DNA of 7,969 bases, from NCBI GenBank assembly GCA_900551305.1, contig URVK01000062.1, positions 1 to 7,969 on the forward strand. Direction: 5' to 3'. Source of the DNA: an uncultured Collinsella sp. GTDB taxonomy: Bacteria > Actinomycetota > Coriobacteriia > Coriobacteriales > Coriobacteriaceae. Every line of letters begins with the position of its first letter. The first letter of the stretch is position 1. Both the position numbers and the translations under genes were made by a program. Below the pieces are notes generated by a model, which saw only the letters and a list, made by a program, of their open reading frames with translations, ran no database searches and was not told the origin of the DNA. This document shows positions 1-4,939 of this stretch, in pieces.

Positions 1-201
1 CGATGCCGCAGGGTGCCCCTCATCGAGGGAATCGACCCCGCCGGTATGCCCTCGATGGCTCAAGACCGCATCGCAAGGCGCAAAACCGAGGTTGATGAGT
101 TCGCGGGCACCATCTGCCGCCTCGCAGCCAAACACGATATCCAGGCACCGCAAAACGAGTGGCTCTATCGGCGCATCCGCGATATCGAGAAAAGCTGGTA
201 G
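1..201 (+). CDS. panE: 2-dehydropantoate 2-reductase, C-terminal fragment (5' end outside window)
   Basis: The reading frame is open from base 1 to a TAG at 199-201 and encodes the last 66 residues of a longer protein. Seen: the segment from SMAQD through RRKTEVDEF to the final IRDIEKSW follows the C-terminal helical domain of ketopantoate reductases (SM..D...R.TE, then I..P.N..L...I...E). In that family this domain helps bind ketopantoate. The NADPH-binding N-terminal Rossmann part would lie to the left of the window. Known of the family: it reduces 2-dehydropantoate to pantoate in the cytoplasm, for pantothenate and CoA synthesis. Related ApbA-type reductases of other 2-keto acids share this tail, so the exact substrate is not proven. 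The frame ends normally and is followed by a hairpin. Confidence 0.75.
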   Translation, partial: RCRRVPLIEGIDPAGMPSMAQDRIARRKTEVDEFAGTICRLAAKHDIQAPQNEWLYRRIRDIEKSW

Positions 202-238
202 CGCCGACGCGCCGCATTCAACAGCCTTAACAGCAAAA

Positions 239-269
239 CCGCCGCAAGGGAACCTTTCCCCTGCGGCGG
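239..269. terminator. bidirectional terminator between convergent genes
   Basis: Arms CCGCCGCAAGGG (239-250) and CCCCTGCGGCGG (258-269) pair over 12 positions with one A-C mismatch and a 7-base loop. It lies 37 bases after the panE stop and 41 bases after the stop of the opposing membrane-protein gene. On the minus strand the stem is followed directly by TTTT, which makes a fair U-tract. On the plus strand the following bases (CCTTCATCTTC) are only mildly U-rich. It probably serves both genes and works better for the minus-strand one. Confidence 0.6.
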
Positions 270-310
270 CCTTCATCTTCGTCTATGACCGGCGGCCGAT
301 CTCACAACAG

Positions 311-517
311 TTAGCGTTGCGACCCCGGCACCTCGTCCTCATCGTCGCGGCAAAGAACCACGCCTGCGCTTCCCAGCAGCGTGGCCGCGATCAGCGCGCC
401 GACCACAATAGAGGCAGCCCCACAAGACCCCTGCACACCTGCGACGAGCGCGGCCGTAGGACCAAGGCAACCAAGCGTCAATGCAATGGCGGCAACGGCG
501 ATATCTCGAGCGTTCAC
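311..517 (-). CDS. small hypothetical membrane protein, two predicted helices
   Basis: This 68-residue protein starts at a GTG (517-515) behind GGAGGAAG on the minus strand (GGAGG at 528-532, ten bases before the start), which supports both the gene and the start. Seen: residues about 5-29 and 33-55 are hydrophobic and rich in Ala, Val, Leu and Gly, separated by a short Gln/Ser/Cys/Gly turn. The tail is short and charged (RDDEDE). This fits a helical hairpin in the cytoplasmic membrane. The family is not recognised and no enzymatic motif is visible. Two Cys residues (one in the first helix, one in the turn) and one near the end of helix 2 stand out. It lies downstream of the secreted-protein gene on the same strand, separated by a terminator-like hairpin, so it is probably transcribed on its own. 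Confidence 0.6.
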   Translation of the reverse strand: MNARDIAVAAIALTLGCLGPTAALVAGVQGSCGAASIVVGALIAATLLGSAGVVLCRDDEDEVPGSQR

Positions 518-534
518 AAGACCACTTCCTCCAC

Positions 535-553
535 GAGAAAGACCTTATTTCTC
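535..553 (-). repeat. short inverted repeat upstream of the small membrane-protein gene
   Basis: GAGAAA (535-540) and TTTCTC (548-553) are perfect complements around a 7-base loop. They lie a few bases upstream of the GGAGG of the 311-517 gene on its transcribed strand. It may be a 5'-leader hairpin or an operator, but six A/T-rich base pairs could also arise by chance. No convincing promoter was found in the gap 554-634. Confidence 0.25.
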
Positions 554-634
554 ATGAACTAGTGTGCCCCGCATCCATACGCCCAGCGTACCGCCACGGT
601 AAGGGCTCTGTTAACTCGAACGCACATAAAGAAC

Positions 635-678
635 GGGCGGCTTTACGTTGCCTAAAAGCTCAGTAAAGACGCCCGCCC
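635..678 (-). terminator. probable terminator of the secreted-protein gene
   Basis: Two paired blocks, GGGCGG/CCGCCC (635-640 with 673-678) and CTTTAC/GTAAAG (641-646 with 663-668), form a 12-bp stem with a 4-base bulge (669-672) and a 16-base loop. It lies 28 bases past the stop at 707. On the minus strand the stem is followed by a partly U-rich stretch (TTCTTTAT). The bulge and weak U-tract keep this from being a textbook terminator. Confidence 0.5.
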
Positions 679-706
679 ATCATGTGCCTATTTTGCTTAT
701 GGCAGA

Positions 707-1480
707 TTACCAACCGGTGTAGTAGTCGGTGGTTCCGGCAGCGCAGCCGGAGTCATAGACCTTGCAATCACCCCTGGAGCCCGTAAAGGTCGAGCCCTGG
801 GCCATATCGCCCGCGGCAACAACGTAATAGCCGTCGGAATCGCGCCAGAAGCCCTCAGAATCCTGAGTCCATTCGCCCGTGCGATAGTGATAAAGCACAT
901 TGCTGCTGTAATAGGTCTCGCGGCGCCCGTTGTAGTTATTGACACCCGCAGAGCGCGTCAGGCCCGATCCGTTCGCGTAGGACGCGGCAGACGCGTAAGG
1001 CGGAGTATAACCGGCGTTGTAGTACGAAGCCTGGGCGGCCTCGGCAGCCTCCGCCTCGGCGGCAGCCTCGAGCGCTTCGCACTTGGCATCCCCAAGCGCA
1101 GCGCGCAGCTCATCGAGCTCGGTCGACTTGGCGTCGACCTCCCCCATCGTCAACAGGCTACCCGCACCGTCGATGCAACCCTGCAGCACAGCGCGCTCGT
1201 CATCGGTGGCATAGTCGCCATACATATTCATGATGATCTGAGCGCGCATCTCCAGGGAATCGCGCTTGGCCTCCATCGAGGCGTTCCACTCCTGCATGGA
1301 ACCATAACCATCGCCACGATAGTCAACGGGCTGCACCAGCGTCGTCTCGGACGGAGTAGATCCAACCGTATCGGACAGTGTTGCGGCGTGGGCATCAGTT
1401 GCACCGGCGCCCGCCAAAAGTGCCACGGTCAGAGCGGCGGAAAGGGCGGCGGTTTTCGGTTTTCGTGAATCAATCCTCAT
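707..1480 (-). CDS. secreted protein with Ala/Glu-rich linker and C-terminal Cys-containing domain
   Basis: This 257-residue protein starts at the ATG at 1480-1478. The choice rests on the CGGAGG 12-17 bases upstream and on a signal peptide beginning right there; an in-frame extension back to 1786 lacks both. Seen: n-region RIDSRKPK, hydrophobic core about 11-27, and a likely signal-peptidase I site at AHA|A (32/33). Residues about 53-135 look helical and include C102 and C134. Residues 135-150 are an Ala/Glu-rich linker, and 152-185 a Tyr/Ser/Ala/Gly-rich spacer. The C-terminal domain (about 183-257) contains RETYYSSNVLYHYRTGEW, GYYVVAAGDM and YDSGCAAGTTDYYTGW, with C239 and C246 close enough for a disulphide. 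I recognise this domain as one recurring in secreted Coriobacteria proteins. Its order (ETYYS, GYYVVA.D...G, YDSG...G..D.Y) resembles small double-psi or 3D-type beta-barrel domains of cell-wall proteins; that link is inference. Function is unknown, and it is likely exported to the cell surface or medium. Confidence 0.7.
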   Translation of the reverse strand: MRIDSRKPKTAALSAALTVALLAGAGATDAHAATLSDTVGSTPSETTLVQPVDYRGDGYGSMQEWNASMEAKRDSLEMRAQIIMNMYGDYATDDERAVLQGCIDGAGSLLTMGEVDAKSTELDELRAALGDAKCEALEAAAEAEAAEAAQASYYNAGYTPPYASAASYANGSGLTRSAGVNNYNGRRETYYSSNVLYHYRTGEWTQDSEGFWRDSDGYYVVAAGDMAQGSTFTGSRGDCKVYDSGCAAGTTDYYTGW

Positions 1481-1545
1481 GTAGCTGGAAACCTCCGTAG
1501 TGCGTTTTTGCTGCGTTTGAGCTGCGTGTGATTCAATCGCGCTGC

Positions 1546-1551
1546 ATAGTA
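1546..1551 (-). promoter_or_regulatory. candidate -10 element of the secreted-protein gene
   Basis: On the minus strand this reads TACTAT, identical to the -10 of the well-supported metY promoter in this window. It would start RNA near 1539 and leave a leader of about 58 bases. There is no good -35 at 16-18 bases upstream (CGCAGG at the 17-base position), so the promoter would be weak or activator-dependent. Confidence 0.25.
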
Positions 1552-1574
1552 CCCCGAGCAAATCGCGACCTGCG

Positions 1575-1610
1575 GTTTTACTTAAAAGGCGCACGTCAAT
1601 TGCGTAAAAC
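1575..1610. repeat. inverted repeat upstream of the secreted-protein gene
   Basis: GTTTTAC (1575-1581) and GTAAAAC (1604-1610) are perfect complements. Inside them CGCA/TGCG (minus strand) can add four pairs around a 7-base loop, leaving a 9-base bulge on one side. It lies just upstream of the candidate -10 at 1546, where an operator or activator site would be expected. Confidence 0.35.
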
Positions 1611-1656
1611 TCACATCCTCTCAACAGGAGTTTTCCACAACTCGAATGCATAAAGC

Positions 1657-1680
1657 GTGTCAAAAACCCTGTTTTTGCAC
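1657..1680. repeat. A/T-rich hairpin, near-perfect palindrome
   Basis: GTG-T-CAAAAAC (1657-1667) pairs with GTTTTTG-CAC (1671-1680): ten base pairs, a single bulged T and a 3-base loop CCT. It is separate from the metY terminator 16 bases to its right. In the minus direction it would lie in the readthrough path of metY and upstream of the secreted-protein gene. It could be an operator or a back-up transcription stop. A TTGACA hexamer (minus, 1658-1663) sits in one arm but has no partner -10. Confidence 0.4.
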
Positions 1681-1695
1681 CCTCTCTATGCAAAT

Positions 1696-1732
1696 AAGGC
1701 GCCTGTGCAACCATTGTTCGCACAGGCGCCTT
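1696..1732 (-). terminator. terminator of metY
   Basis: Arms AAGGCGCCTGTGC (1696-1708) and GCACAGGCGCCTT (1720-1732) are perfectly complementary over 13 bp with an 11-base loop. It starts 60 bases past the metY stop. On the minus strand the right end of the stem and the following bases read TTATTTG, a modest U-tract. Placement and stem strength support intrinsic termination of metY. Confidence 0.75.
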
Positions 1733-1792
1733 GAGCAGGCATTTTATGCAGTTATACCTATCGAGTCGCAAGGGGTCCTTGCACAAGTCGCC

Positions 1793-3103
1793 TTACTCGT
1801 CCAGCGCGGCGAAGGCCTGCTTCAGATCCCAAATGATATCCTCGGCGTTCTCGGTACCGATGGAAAGACGGATCGTGGAGGGCGTGATGTTCTGCTCGGC
1901 GAGCTCCTCGGCAGAGAGCTGGGAGTGCGTGGTGGTAGCCGGGTGCACGACGAGCGACTTGACGTCGGCCACGTTGGCGAGCAGCGAGAACACCTGCAGA
2001 TGATCGATGAACTTCCAAGCTGCCTCCTGGCCACCCTTAATCTCAAAGGTAAAGATCGAGGCACCGCCACGGGGGAAGTACTTCTGATAGAGCTCGTGAT
2101 CGGGGTGCTCAGGCAGGCTCGGGTGGTTCACCTTGGCGACGTGGCTGTCACCAGCCAGGAACTCAACGACCTTCTTGGTGTTCTCGACATGACGGTCAAC
2201 GCGCAGCGACAGAGTCTCGGTGCCCTGGAGCAGGACCCAGGCGTTGAACGGACTGATGCAAGCGCCCTCGTCACGCAGCAGGATAGCGCGGACATAGGTT
2301 GCAAAGGCGGCGGGACCGGCAGCCTCGGCAAACGAGACACCGTGGTAGGAGGGGTTGGGCTCAGCAATCTGGGCGTACTTTCCGCTCGCCTTCCAATCGA
2401 AGTTACCGCCGTCGACGATCACACCGCCCAGCGAGGTGCCGTGGCCGCCGATGAACTTGGTTGCGGAGTGGACGACGATATTGGCACCATGCTCCAGCGG
2501 ACGGAGCAGATACGGGGTGCCGAAGGTGTTGTCGACGACAACCGGCAGACCGTGCTTCTTGGCGATCTCGGAGATGGCGTCGATGTTGGGGATGTCGGAG
2601 TTGGGGTTGCCGAGCGTCTCGAGATAGATGACCGTGGTGTTGTCCTTGATGGCACCCTCGACCTCTTCAAGGTTATGGGCATCGACAAACGTGGTCTCGA
2701 CGCCAAACTGGGAGAGCGTATGCTCCAGCAGGTTGTAGGAGCCACCGTAGATGGTCTTCTGAGCCACCACGTGGTCACCGGCCTGGGCAAGAGCCTGCAG
2801 GGTATAGGTGATGGCAGCAGCACCGGAGGCGACGGCAAGACCTGCCACGCCACCCTCGAGGGCGGCGATACGGTCCTCGAAGACGCCCTGGGTGGAGTTG
2901 GTCAGACGGCCGTAGATGTTACCGGCGTCGGCAAGACCAAAGCGGTCGGCGGCGTGCTGGGAGTTGCGGAACACATAGCTCGTGGTCTGGTAGATAGGCA
3001 CGGCGCGGGAGTCGGATGCAGGATCGGCGCTCTCCTGGCCAACGTGCAGCTGCAGGGTATCGAAACCAAAGGTGTGCTCGGGGTTGTTGATAAACTGGCT
3101 CAT
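1793..3103 (-). CDS. metY: O-acetylhomoserine sulfhydrylase (PLP-dependent)
   Basis: This 436-residue protein is full length for the family (about 420-440). Known of the family: it makes homocysteine from O-acetylhomoserine and sulfide with pyridoxal phosphate in the cytoplasm, giving direct sulfhydrylation for methionine synthesis. Seen: the N-terminal signature FDTLQLHVGQ, YGRLTNST (Y64 and R66, the phosphate-binding pair from the neighbouring subunit), the SGAAA loop (93-97), D191 in VDNTFGTP (contacts the pyridine nitrogen), and HSATKFIGGHG with the Schiff-base lysine K216. The C-terminal domain has VVHPATTTHSQLS (385-397) and IRLSIGTEN (411-419). The long insert around 235-260 and the overall length favour MetY over cystathionine gamma-synthase or gamma-lyase, though close relatives can use cysteine or methanethiol. 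The start ATG has AAGGAG six bases upstream (3110-3115). It is divergent from a LysR gene and preceded by a leader ORF, so regulation by sulfur-amino-acid supply is likely. Confidence 0.93.
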   Translation of the reverse strand: MSQFINNPEHTFGFDTLQLHVGQESADPASDSRAVPIYQTTSYVFRNSQHAADRFGLADAGNIYGRLTNSTQGVFEDRIAALEGGVAGLAVASGAAAITYTLQALAQAGDHVVAQKTIYGGSYNLLEHTLSQFGVETTFVDAHNLEEVEGAIKDNTTVIYLETLGNPNSDIPNIDAISEIAKKHGLPVVVDNTFGTPYLLRPLEHGANIVVHSATKFIGGHGTSLGGVIVDGGNFDWKASGKYAQIAEPNPSYHGVSFAEAAGPAAFATYVRAILLRDEGACISPFNAWVLLQGTETLSLRVDRHVENTKKVVEFLAGDSHVAKVNHPSLPEHPDHELYQKYFPRGGASIFTFEIKGGQEAAWKFIDHLQVFSLLANVADVKSLVVHPATTTHSQLSAEELAEQNITPSTIRLSIGTENAEDIIWDLKQAFAALDE

Positions 3104-3107
3104 GATG

Positions 3108-3191
3108 ATCTCCTTGATCGAACAAAAGTAATAAGAGTAAGAGAAGTGAGTCGCTGTCTCCTGATCACGCCGACGGGCGCAAACAGGAGCC
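3108..3191 (-). promoter_or_regulatory. candidate attenuator overlapping the leader ORF and metY ribosome binding site
   Basis: On the transcribed (minus) strand CTCCTG (3184-3189) pairs with CAGGAG (3158-3163), and inside it CGCC (3176-3179) pairs with GGCG (3168-3171), giving a two-part stem with a symmetric 4+4 internal loop that contains the leader stop codon. The paired CAGGAG sits in GATCAGGAGA, nearly repeated as GATCAAGGAGA at the metY ribosome binding site (3109-3119). The same CTCCT arm can therefore pair with either. Between them, 3121-3150 reads on the RNA as C/U-rich with a single G, as in Rho-loading sites. A ribosome paused on the Cys12 codon (3183-3185) would cover the left arm. 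The folding is read from sequence; the mechanism is inference. Confidence 0.5.
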
Positions 3192-3218
3192 CGGCATTCG
3201 TCTTGGTAAGCAATTCAT
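3165..3218 (-). CDS. 17-residue leader peptide upstream of metY
   Basis: The ORF reads MNCLPRRMPGSCLRPSA and ends in TGA at 3167-3165, 61 bases before the metY start. It has a perfect AAAGGAGG ribosome binding site (3226-3233) seven bases upstream, stronger than that of metY, so translation is very likely. It carries two Cys codons (positions 3 and 12), an Arg-Arg pair and a terminal R-P-S-A. Short Arg- and Cys-containing leader peptides are known before sulfur-metabolism genes in Actinobacteria, and some act as cysteine-responsive attenuators in mycobacteria. The pattern L-x-R-R ... C-x-R-x-S-A resembles those I remember from Streptomyces, but that comparison is from memory. The peptide is probably a cis-acting sensor rather than a stable product. 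Confidence 0.65.
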   Translation of the reverse strand: MNCLPRRMPGSCLRPSA

Positions 3219-3225
3219 ATGCGGG

Positions 3226-3233
3226 CCTCCTTT
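3226..3233 (-). promoter_or_regulatory. perfect ribosome binding site of the leader ORF
   Basis: On the minus strand this reads AAAGGAGG, fully complementary to the usual 16S rRNA tail, seven bases before the leader ATG. It is the strongest such site in the window, and no large gene starts there. That is the main argument that the 17-codon ORF is translated. Confidence 0.7.
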
Positions 3234-3286
3234 CGCATCCCGGTTCCGTAGTTGGCTTAATTACCTACCGTCTTTGTGTGTTTTGA

Positions 3287-3315
3287 ATAGTACGAGCATT
3301 GTTTTCCTCGGTCAA
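3287..3315 (-). promoter_or_regulatory. metY promoter
   Basis: On the minus strand TTGACC (3315-3310) and TACTAT (3292-3287) are separated by exactly 17 bases, close to the sigma-70 consensus. RNA should start near 3280-3281, leaving a leader of about 177 bases that contains the 17-codon ORF. This is the best-matching promoter in the window. Confidence 0.7.
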
Positions 3316-3335
3316 TCACTTTAAAGCGCTAACCT

Positions 3336-3356
3336 GTTATCGGTTTTATAGATAAC
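3336..3356. promoter_or_regulatory. LysR-type operator between metY and lysR
   Basis: GTTATC (3336-3341) and GATAAC (3351-3356) form a perfect 6-bp inverted repeat with a 9-base spacer. It contains the ATC-N9-GAT and T-N11-A pattern typical of LysR-family recognition sites. Its centre lies about 65 bases upstream of the predicted metY start of transcription, the classical position for LysR activators. It is also only 20 bases upstream of the lysR ATG, which fits autorepression. The short palindromes CTTTAAAG (3319-3326) and AGCGCT (3325-3330) near the metY -35 could be part of an activation half-site. Confidence 0.65.
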
Positions 3357-3376
3357 ACTCGAAAGGACGGGCGCCG

Positions 3377-4315
3377 ATGACCCTCCAACAGCTTCGCTTT
3401 TTGATCGCCGTGGCAGAGTCCGGTTCGATCAACGCCGCAGCCCAGCGCCTCTATACGGCACAGTCCAATATCTCCAATGCCGTCAAAAGCCTGGAGCAGG
3501 AACTTCATATCGAAATCTTTACGCGCTCCAGCCGCGGTGTTGCACTCACCAACGACGGCACCGAGCTTTTGGGTTATGCACGCCAGGTCGTAGAGCAGGC
3601 CGACATGCTCGAGGCCCGCTACGAGGACGGCGGTACCCCGCAAGCCCGCCTCGCCATTTCCGCCCAACACTACGCCTTTTCGGTCGAGGCCTTTGTCAAC
3701 GTAGTCGAGCGCTGCCGCGACAGCAAGTTCGAGTTCATCATGCGCGAGACCACCACAGCGCAGATTATCGACGACGTGCGCGCGTTTCGCAGCGATATCG
3801 GCATCCTCTATCTGGATGACTTTAATACCCGTGTCTTGCAGAAGGCCTTTACCGATGCCCGAGCGAGCTTTCATCCCCTCTTTGATGCAAAAGTCCACGT
3901 GTTCGTCAGCGAACGCCACCCGCTCGCACGCCGTTCGCAGCTGTCCCTTGCCGACCTCACGCCCTATACGCGCTACAGCTTTGAGCAAGGCACCTCGAAC
4001 TCCTTCTATTACGCCGAGGAACCGTTTAGCTATATTCCCTGCAACCGCAATATCCGCGTATCCGACCGCGGGACGCTCACCAACCTGCTTATCACCTCGA
4101 ACGGCTATGCGCTGTCGACCGGCGTACTCTCCAGCGAAATGCAGTGGGGCATGGCCTCGATCCCCCTGGCAGACGCCCCGACGATGCATGTGGGCTACAT
4201 CATGCATGACGACCGCAAGCCCTCTCCCCTCTTGCAGCAATACCTCGACGAGCTCAACCGCATCATCCATGCCAACCAACTGTCGGAAGACGGGGTAGAA
4301 ATCGTAGATTGCTAG
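3377..4315 (+). CDS. LysR-family transcriptional regulator, probable metY regulator
   Basis: This 312-residue protein has typical LysR length. Seen: an N-terminal winged helix-turn-helix (about residues 3-60) with SINAAAQRLYTAQSNISNAV as the helix pair and LEQELHIEIFTRSSRGVALT as wing and linker start. A linker helix (about 60-85) follows, and then an effector-binding domain from about residue 90 (RLAISAQHYAF onward). The start ATG has AAAGGA nine bases upstream. Known of the family: tetramers bind T-N11-A sites and respond to a small ligand. Here the gene is divergent from metY with a perfect LysR-type palindrome between them, so it probably controls metY and itself, sensing a sulfur metabolite such as O-acetylserine, O-acetylhomoserine or homocysteine. 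The ligand is a guess. Alternative: a regulator of unrelated genes placed here by chance. Confidence 0.88.
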   Translation: MTLQQLRFLIAVAESGSINAAAQRLYTAQSNISNAVKSLEQELHIEIFTRSSRGVALTNDGTELLGYARQVVEQADMLEARYEDGGTPQARLAISAQHYAFSVEAFVNVVERCRDSKFEFIMRETTTAQIIDDVRAFRSDIGILYLDDFNTRVLQKAFTDARASFHPLFDAKVHVFVSERHPLARRSQLSLADLTPYTRYSFEQGTSNSFYYAEEPFSYIPCNRNIRVSDRGTLTNLLITSNGYALSTGVLSSEMQWGMASIPLADAPTMHVGYIMHDDRKPSPLLQQYLDELNRIIHANQLSEDGVEIVDC

Positions 4316-4334
4316 CCCCCGGCGGGCATGGCGC

Positions 4335-4340
4335 TACAAT
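4335..4340 (+). promoter_or_regulatory. candidate -10 element of rnhA
   Basis: TACAAT is a 5-of-6 match to the -10 consensus, 38 bases before the GTG start. The context GCGCTACAAT recurs as GCGCTACACT before the oxidoreductase gene. No good -35 is found at 16-18 bases (CTAGCC at 17). There is no clear terminator after lysR, so readthrough may also supply rnhA. Confidence 0.4.
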
Positions 4341-4378
4341 GGTCACTCACGCGAAACGTACCCAACGAAAGGAACCAT

Positions 4379-4864
4379 GTGAAGGTCATCATCTATACCG
4401 ACGGCTCGGCCCGATCAAATCCGGGACGCGGCGGCTACGGCGCCGTGCTCAAATCCCCCAACCCCGCCGGCAAGACCTTCACCTCTGAGCTTTCGCGCGG
4501 CTACGCCAAGACCACCAACAACCGCATGGAGCTCATGGCCGTTATCGTGGCACTCGAGGCGCTCAACCGCCCCTGCGACGTCGAAGTCCATTCCGATTCG
4601 CAGTACGTCGTTAACGCCTTCAACAAGCACTGGATTGACGGATGGAAAAAACGCGGCTGGAAGACCGCCAACAAGCAGCCCGTCAAGAACCGCGATCTGT
4701 GGGAGCGCCTCCTCACCGCAAAGAGCAAGCACAAGGTTGAGTTCATCTGGGTTAAGGGTCACGCCGGCCATGAGCTCAACGAGCGCTGCGACGAGCTCGC
4801 CACCACGGCGGCCGACGGCAGCAACCTCGATATCGACACCGGCTTTAACGAGAGCGACCTGTAA
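4379..4864 (+). CDS. rnhA: ribonuclease HI
   Basis: This 161-residue enzyme cuts the RNA strand of RNA-DNA hybrids in the cytoplasm, clearing R-loops and primers. The GTG at 4379 is chosen over the upstream ATG at 4328. It has AAAGGA five bases before it, and the protein then begins [10 protein letters not shown] as in other RNases HI. The extra 17 residues from 4328 match nothing expected and would cover the promoter. Seen: the catalytic acids D8 (YTDGS), E51 (NNRMEL), D73 (HSDSQYV) and D138 (NERCDELA), plus the loop histidine H128 in KGHAGH. The basic handle [21 protein letters not shown] (about 88-108) is present. Every key residue of the E. coli enzyme (D10, E48, D70, H124, D134) has a counterpart, and the length matches. 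It lies alone after lysR and 75 bases before the oxidoreductase gene. Confidence 0.93.
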   Translation: MKVIIYTDGSARSNPGRGGYGAVLKSPNPAGKTFTSELSRGYAKTTNNRMELMAVIVALEALNRPCDVEVHSDSQYVVNAFNKHWIDGWKKRGWKTANKQPVKNRDLWERLLTAKSKHKVEFIWVKGHAGHELNERCDELATTAADGSNLDIDTGFNESDL

Positions 4865-4900
4865 CGGCGTTTTCGTACGCTATTTCCTGCCCCTTCGCGC

Positions 4901-4906
4901 TACACT
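4901..4906 (+). promoter_or_regulatory. candidate -10 element of the oxidoreductase gene
   Basis: TACACT lies in GCGCTACACT, 33 bases before the ATG at 4940, and closely copies the element in front of rnhA. No convincing -35 is visible at the right distance. With no terminator after rnhA, the two genes may also be co-transcribed. Confidence 0.3.
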
Positions 4907-4939
4907 CATCCTGTAAACCGAACGGCACGAGGGGGATAC

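Larger units (their letters stand above)
1481..1792. other. gene-free region: leader of secreted protein and metY terminator
   Basis: This 312-base gap between two minus-strand genes carries no supported ORF. From right to left it holds the metY terminator hairpin (1696-1732), a near-perfect A/T-rich hairpin (1657-1680), an inverted repeat (1575-1610), a candidate -10 element (1546-1551) and the ribosome binding site of the secreted-protein gene (CGGAGG, 1492-1497). The 1481-1560 part also shows recurring TGCGTTT and GCTGCGT words on the plus strand (near 1501, 1511 and 1521). The density of paired elements is high for a simple promoter region. Confidence 0.5.

Noticed and set aside
92..562. 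Plus-strand frame of 156 codons across the first intergenic region
   Set aside because: It crosses the end of panE, the bidirectional terminator and the whole opposing membrane-protein gene. Its composition is not protein-like.
1658..1663. TTGACA on the minus strand as the -35 of the secreted-protein gene
   Set aside because: No -10-like hexamer lies 16-18 bases downstream (TTGTGG at 17). It is more easily seen as part of the 1657-1680 hairpin.
1481..1786. In-frame N-terminal extension of the secreted protein to 359 residues
   Set aside because: The extension would bury the signal peptide and read through the metY terminator region. The start at 1480 has GGAGG and a proper signal peptide.
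3218..3238. Second overlapping short ORF (MRKEARI) just before the leader peptide
   Set aside because: Its ATG has no ribosome binding site and the frame only covers the strong site of the 17-codon leader. There is no reason to think it is translated.
3104..3280. SAM, T-box or other known riboswitch in the metY leader
   Set aside because: I could not find the conserved cores of the SAM riboswitch classes or the T-box sequence. The leader ORF and short hairpins explain the space better. A covariance-model search would settle it.
1646..3286. Long plus-strand open frame of 546 codons opposite metY
   Set aside because: It is an antisense shadow of the well-supported metY gene. Its product is Val/Gly/Leu-rich without a recognisable domain, and it runs through the terminator, the leader ORF and the metY promoter.
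3329..4279. Minus-strand open frame of 316 codons opposite the LysR gene
   Set aside because: It is a shadow in high-GC DNA. The plus strand encodes a complete LysR protein with its own ribosome binding site; the minus frame has neither a family match nor a start signal.
4328..4378. Upstream ATG for rnhA giving 17 more residues
   Set aside because: It has no ribosome binding site and overlaps the candidate -10. The GTG at 4379 has AAAGGA and gives the standard RNase HI N terminus.
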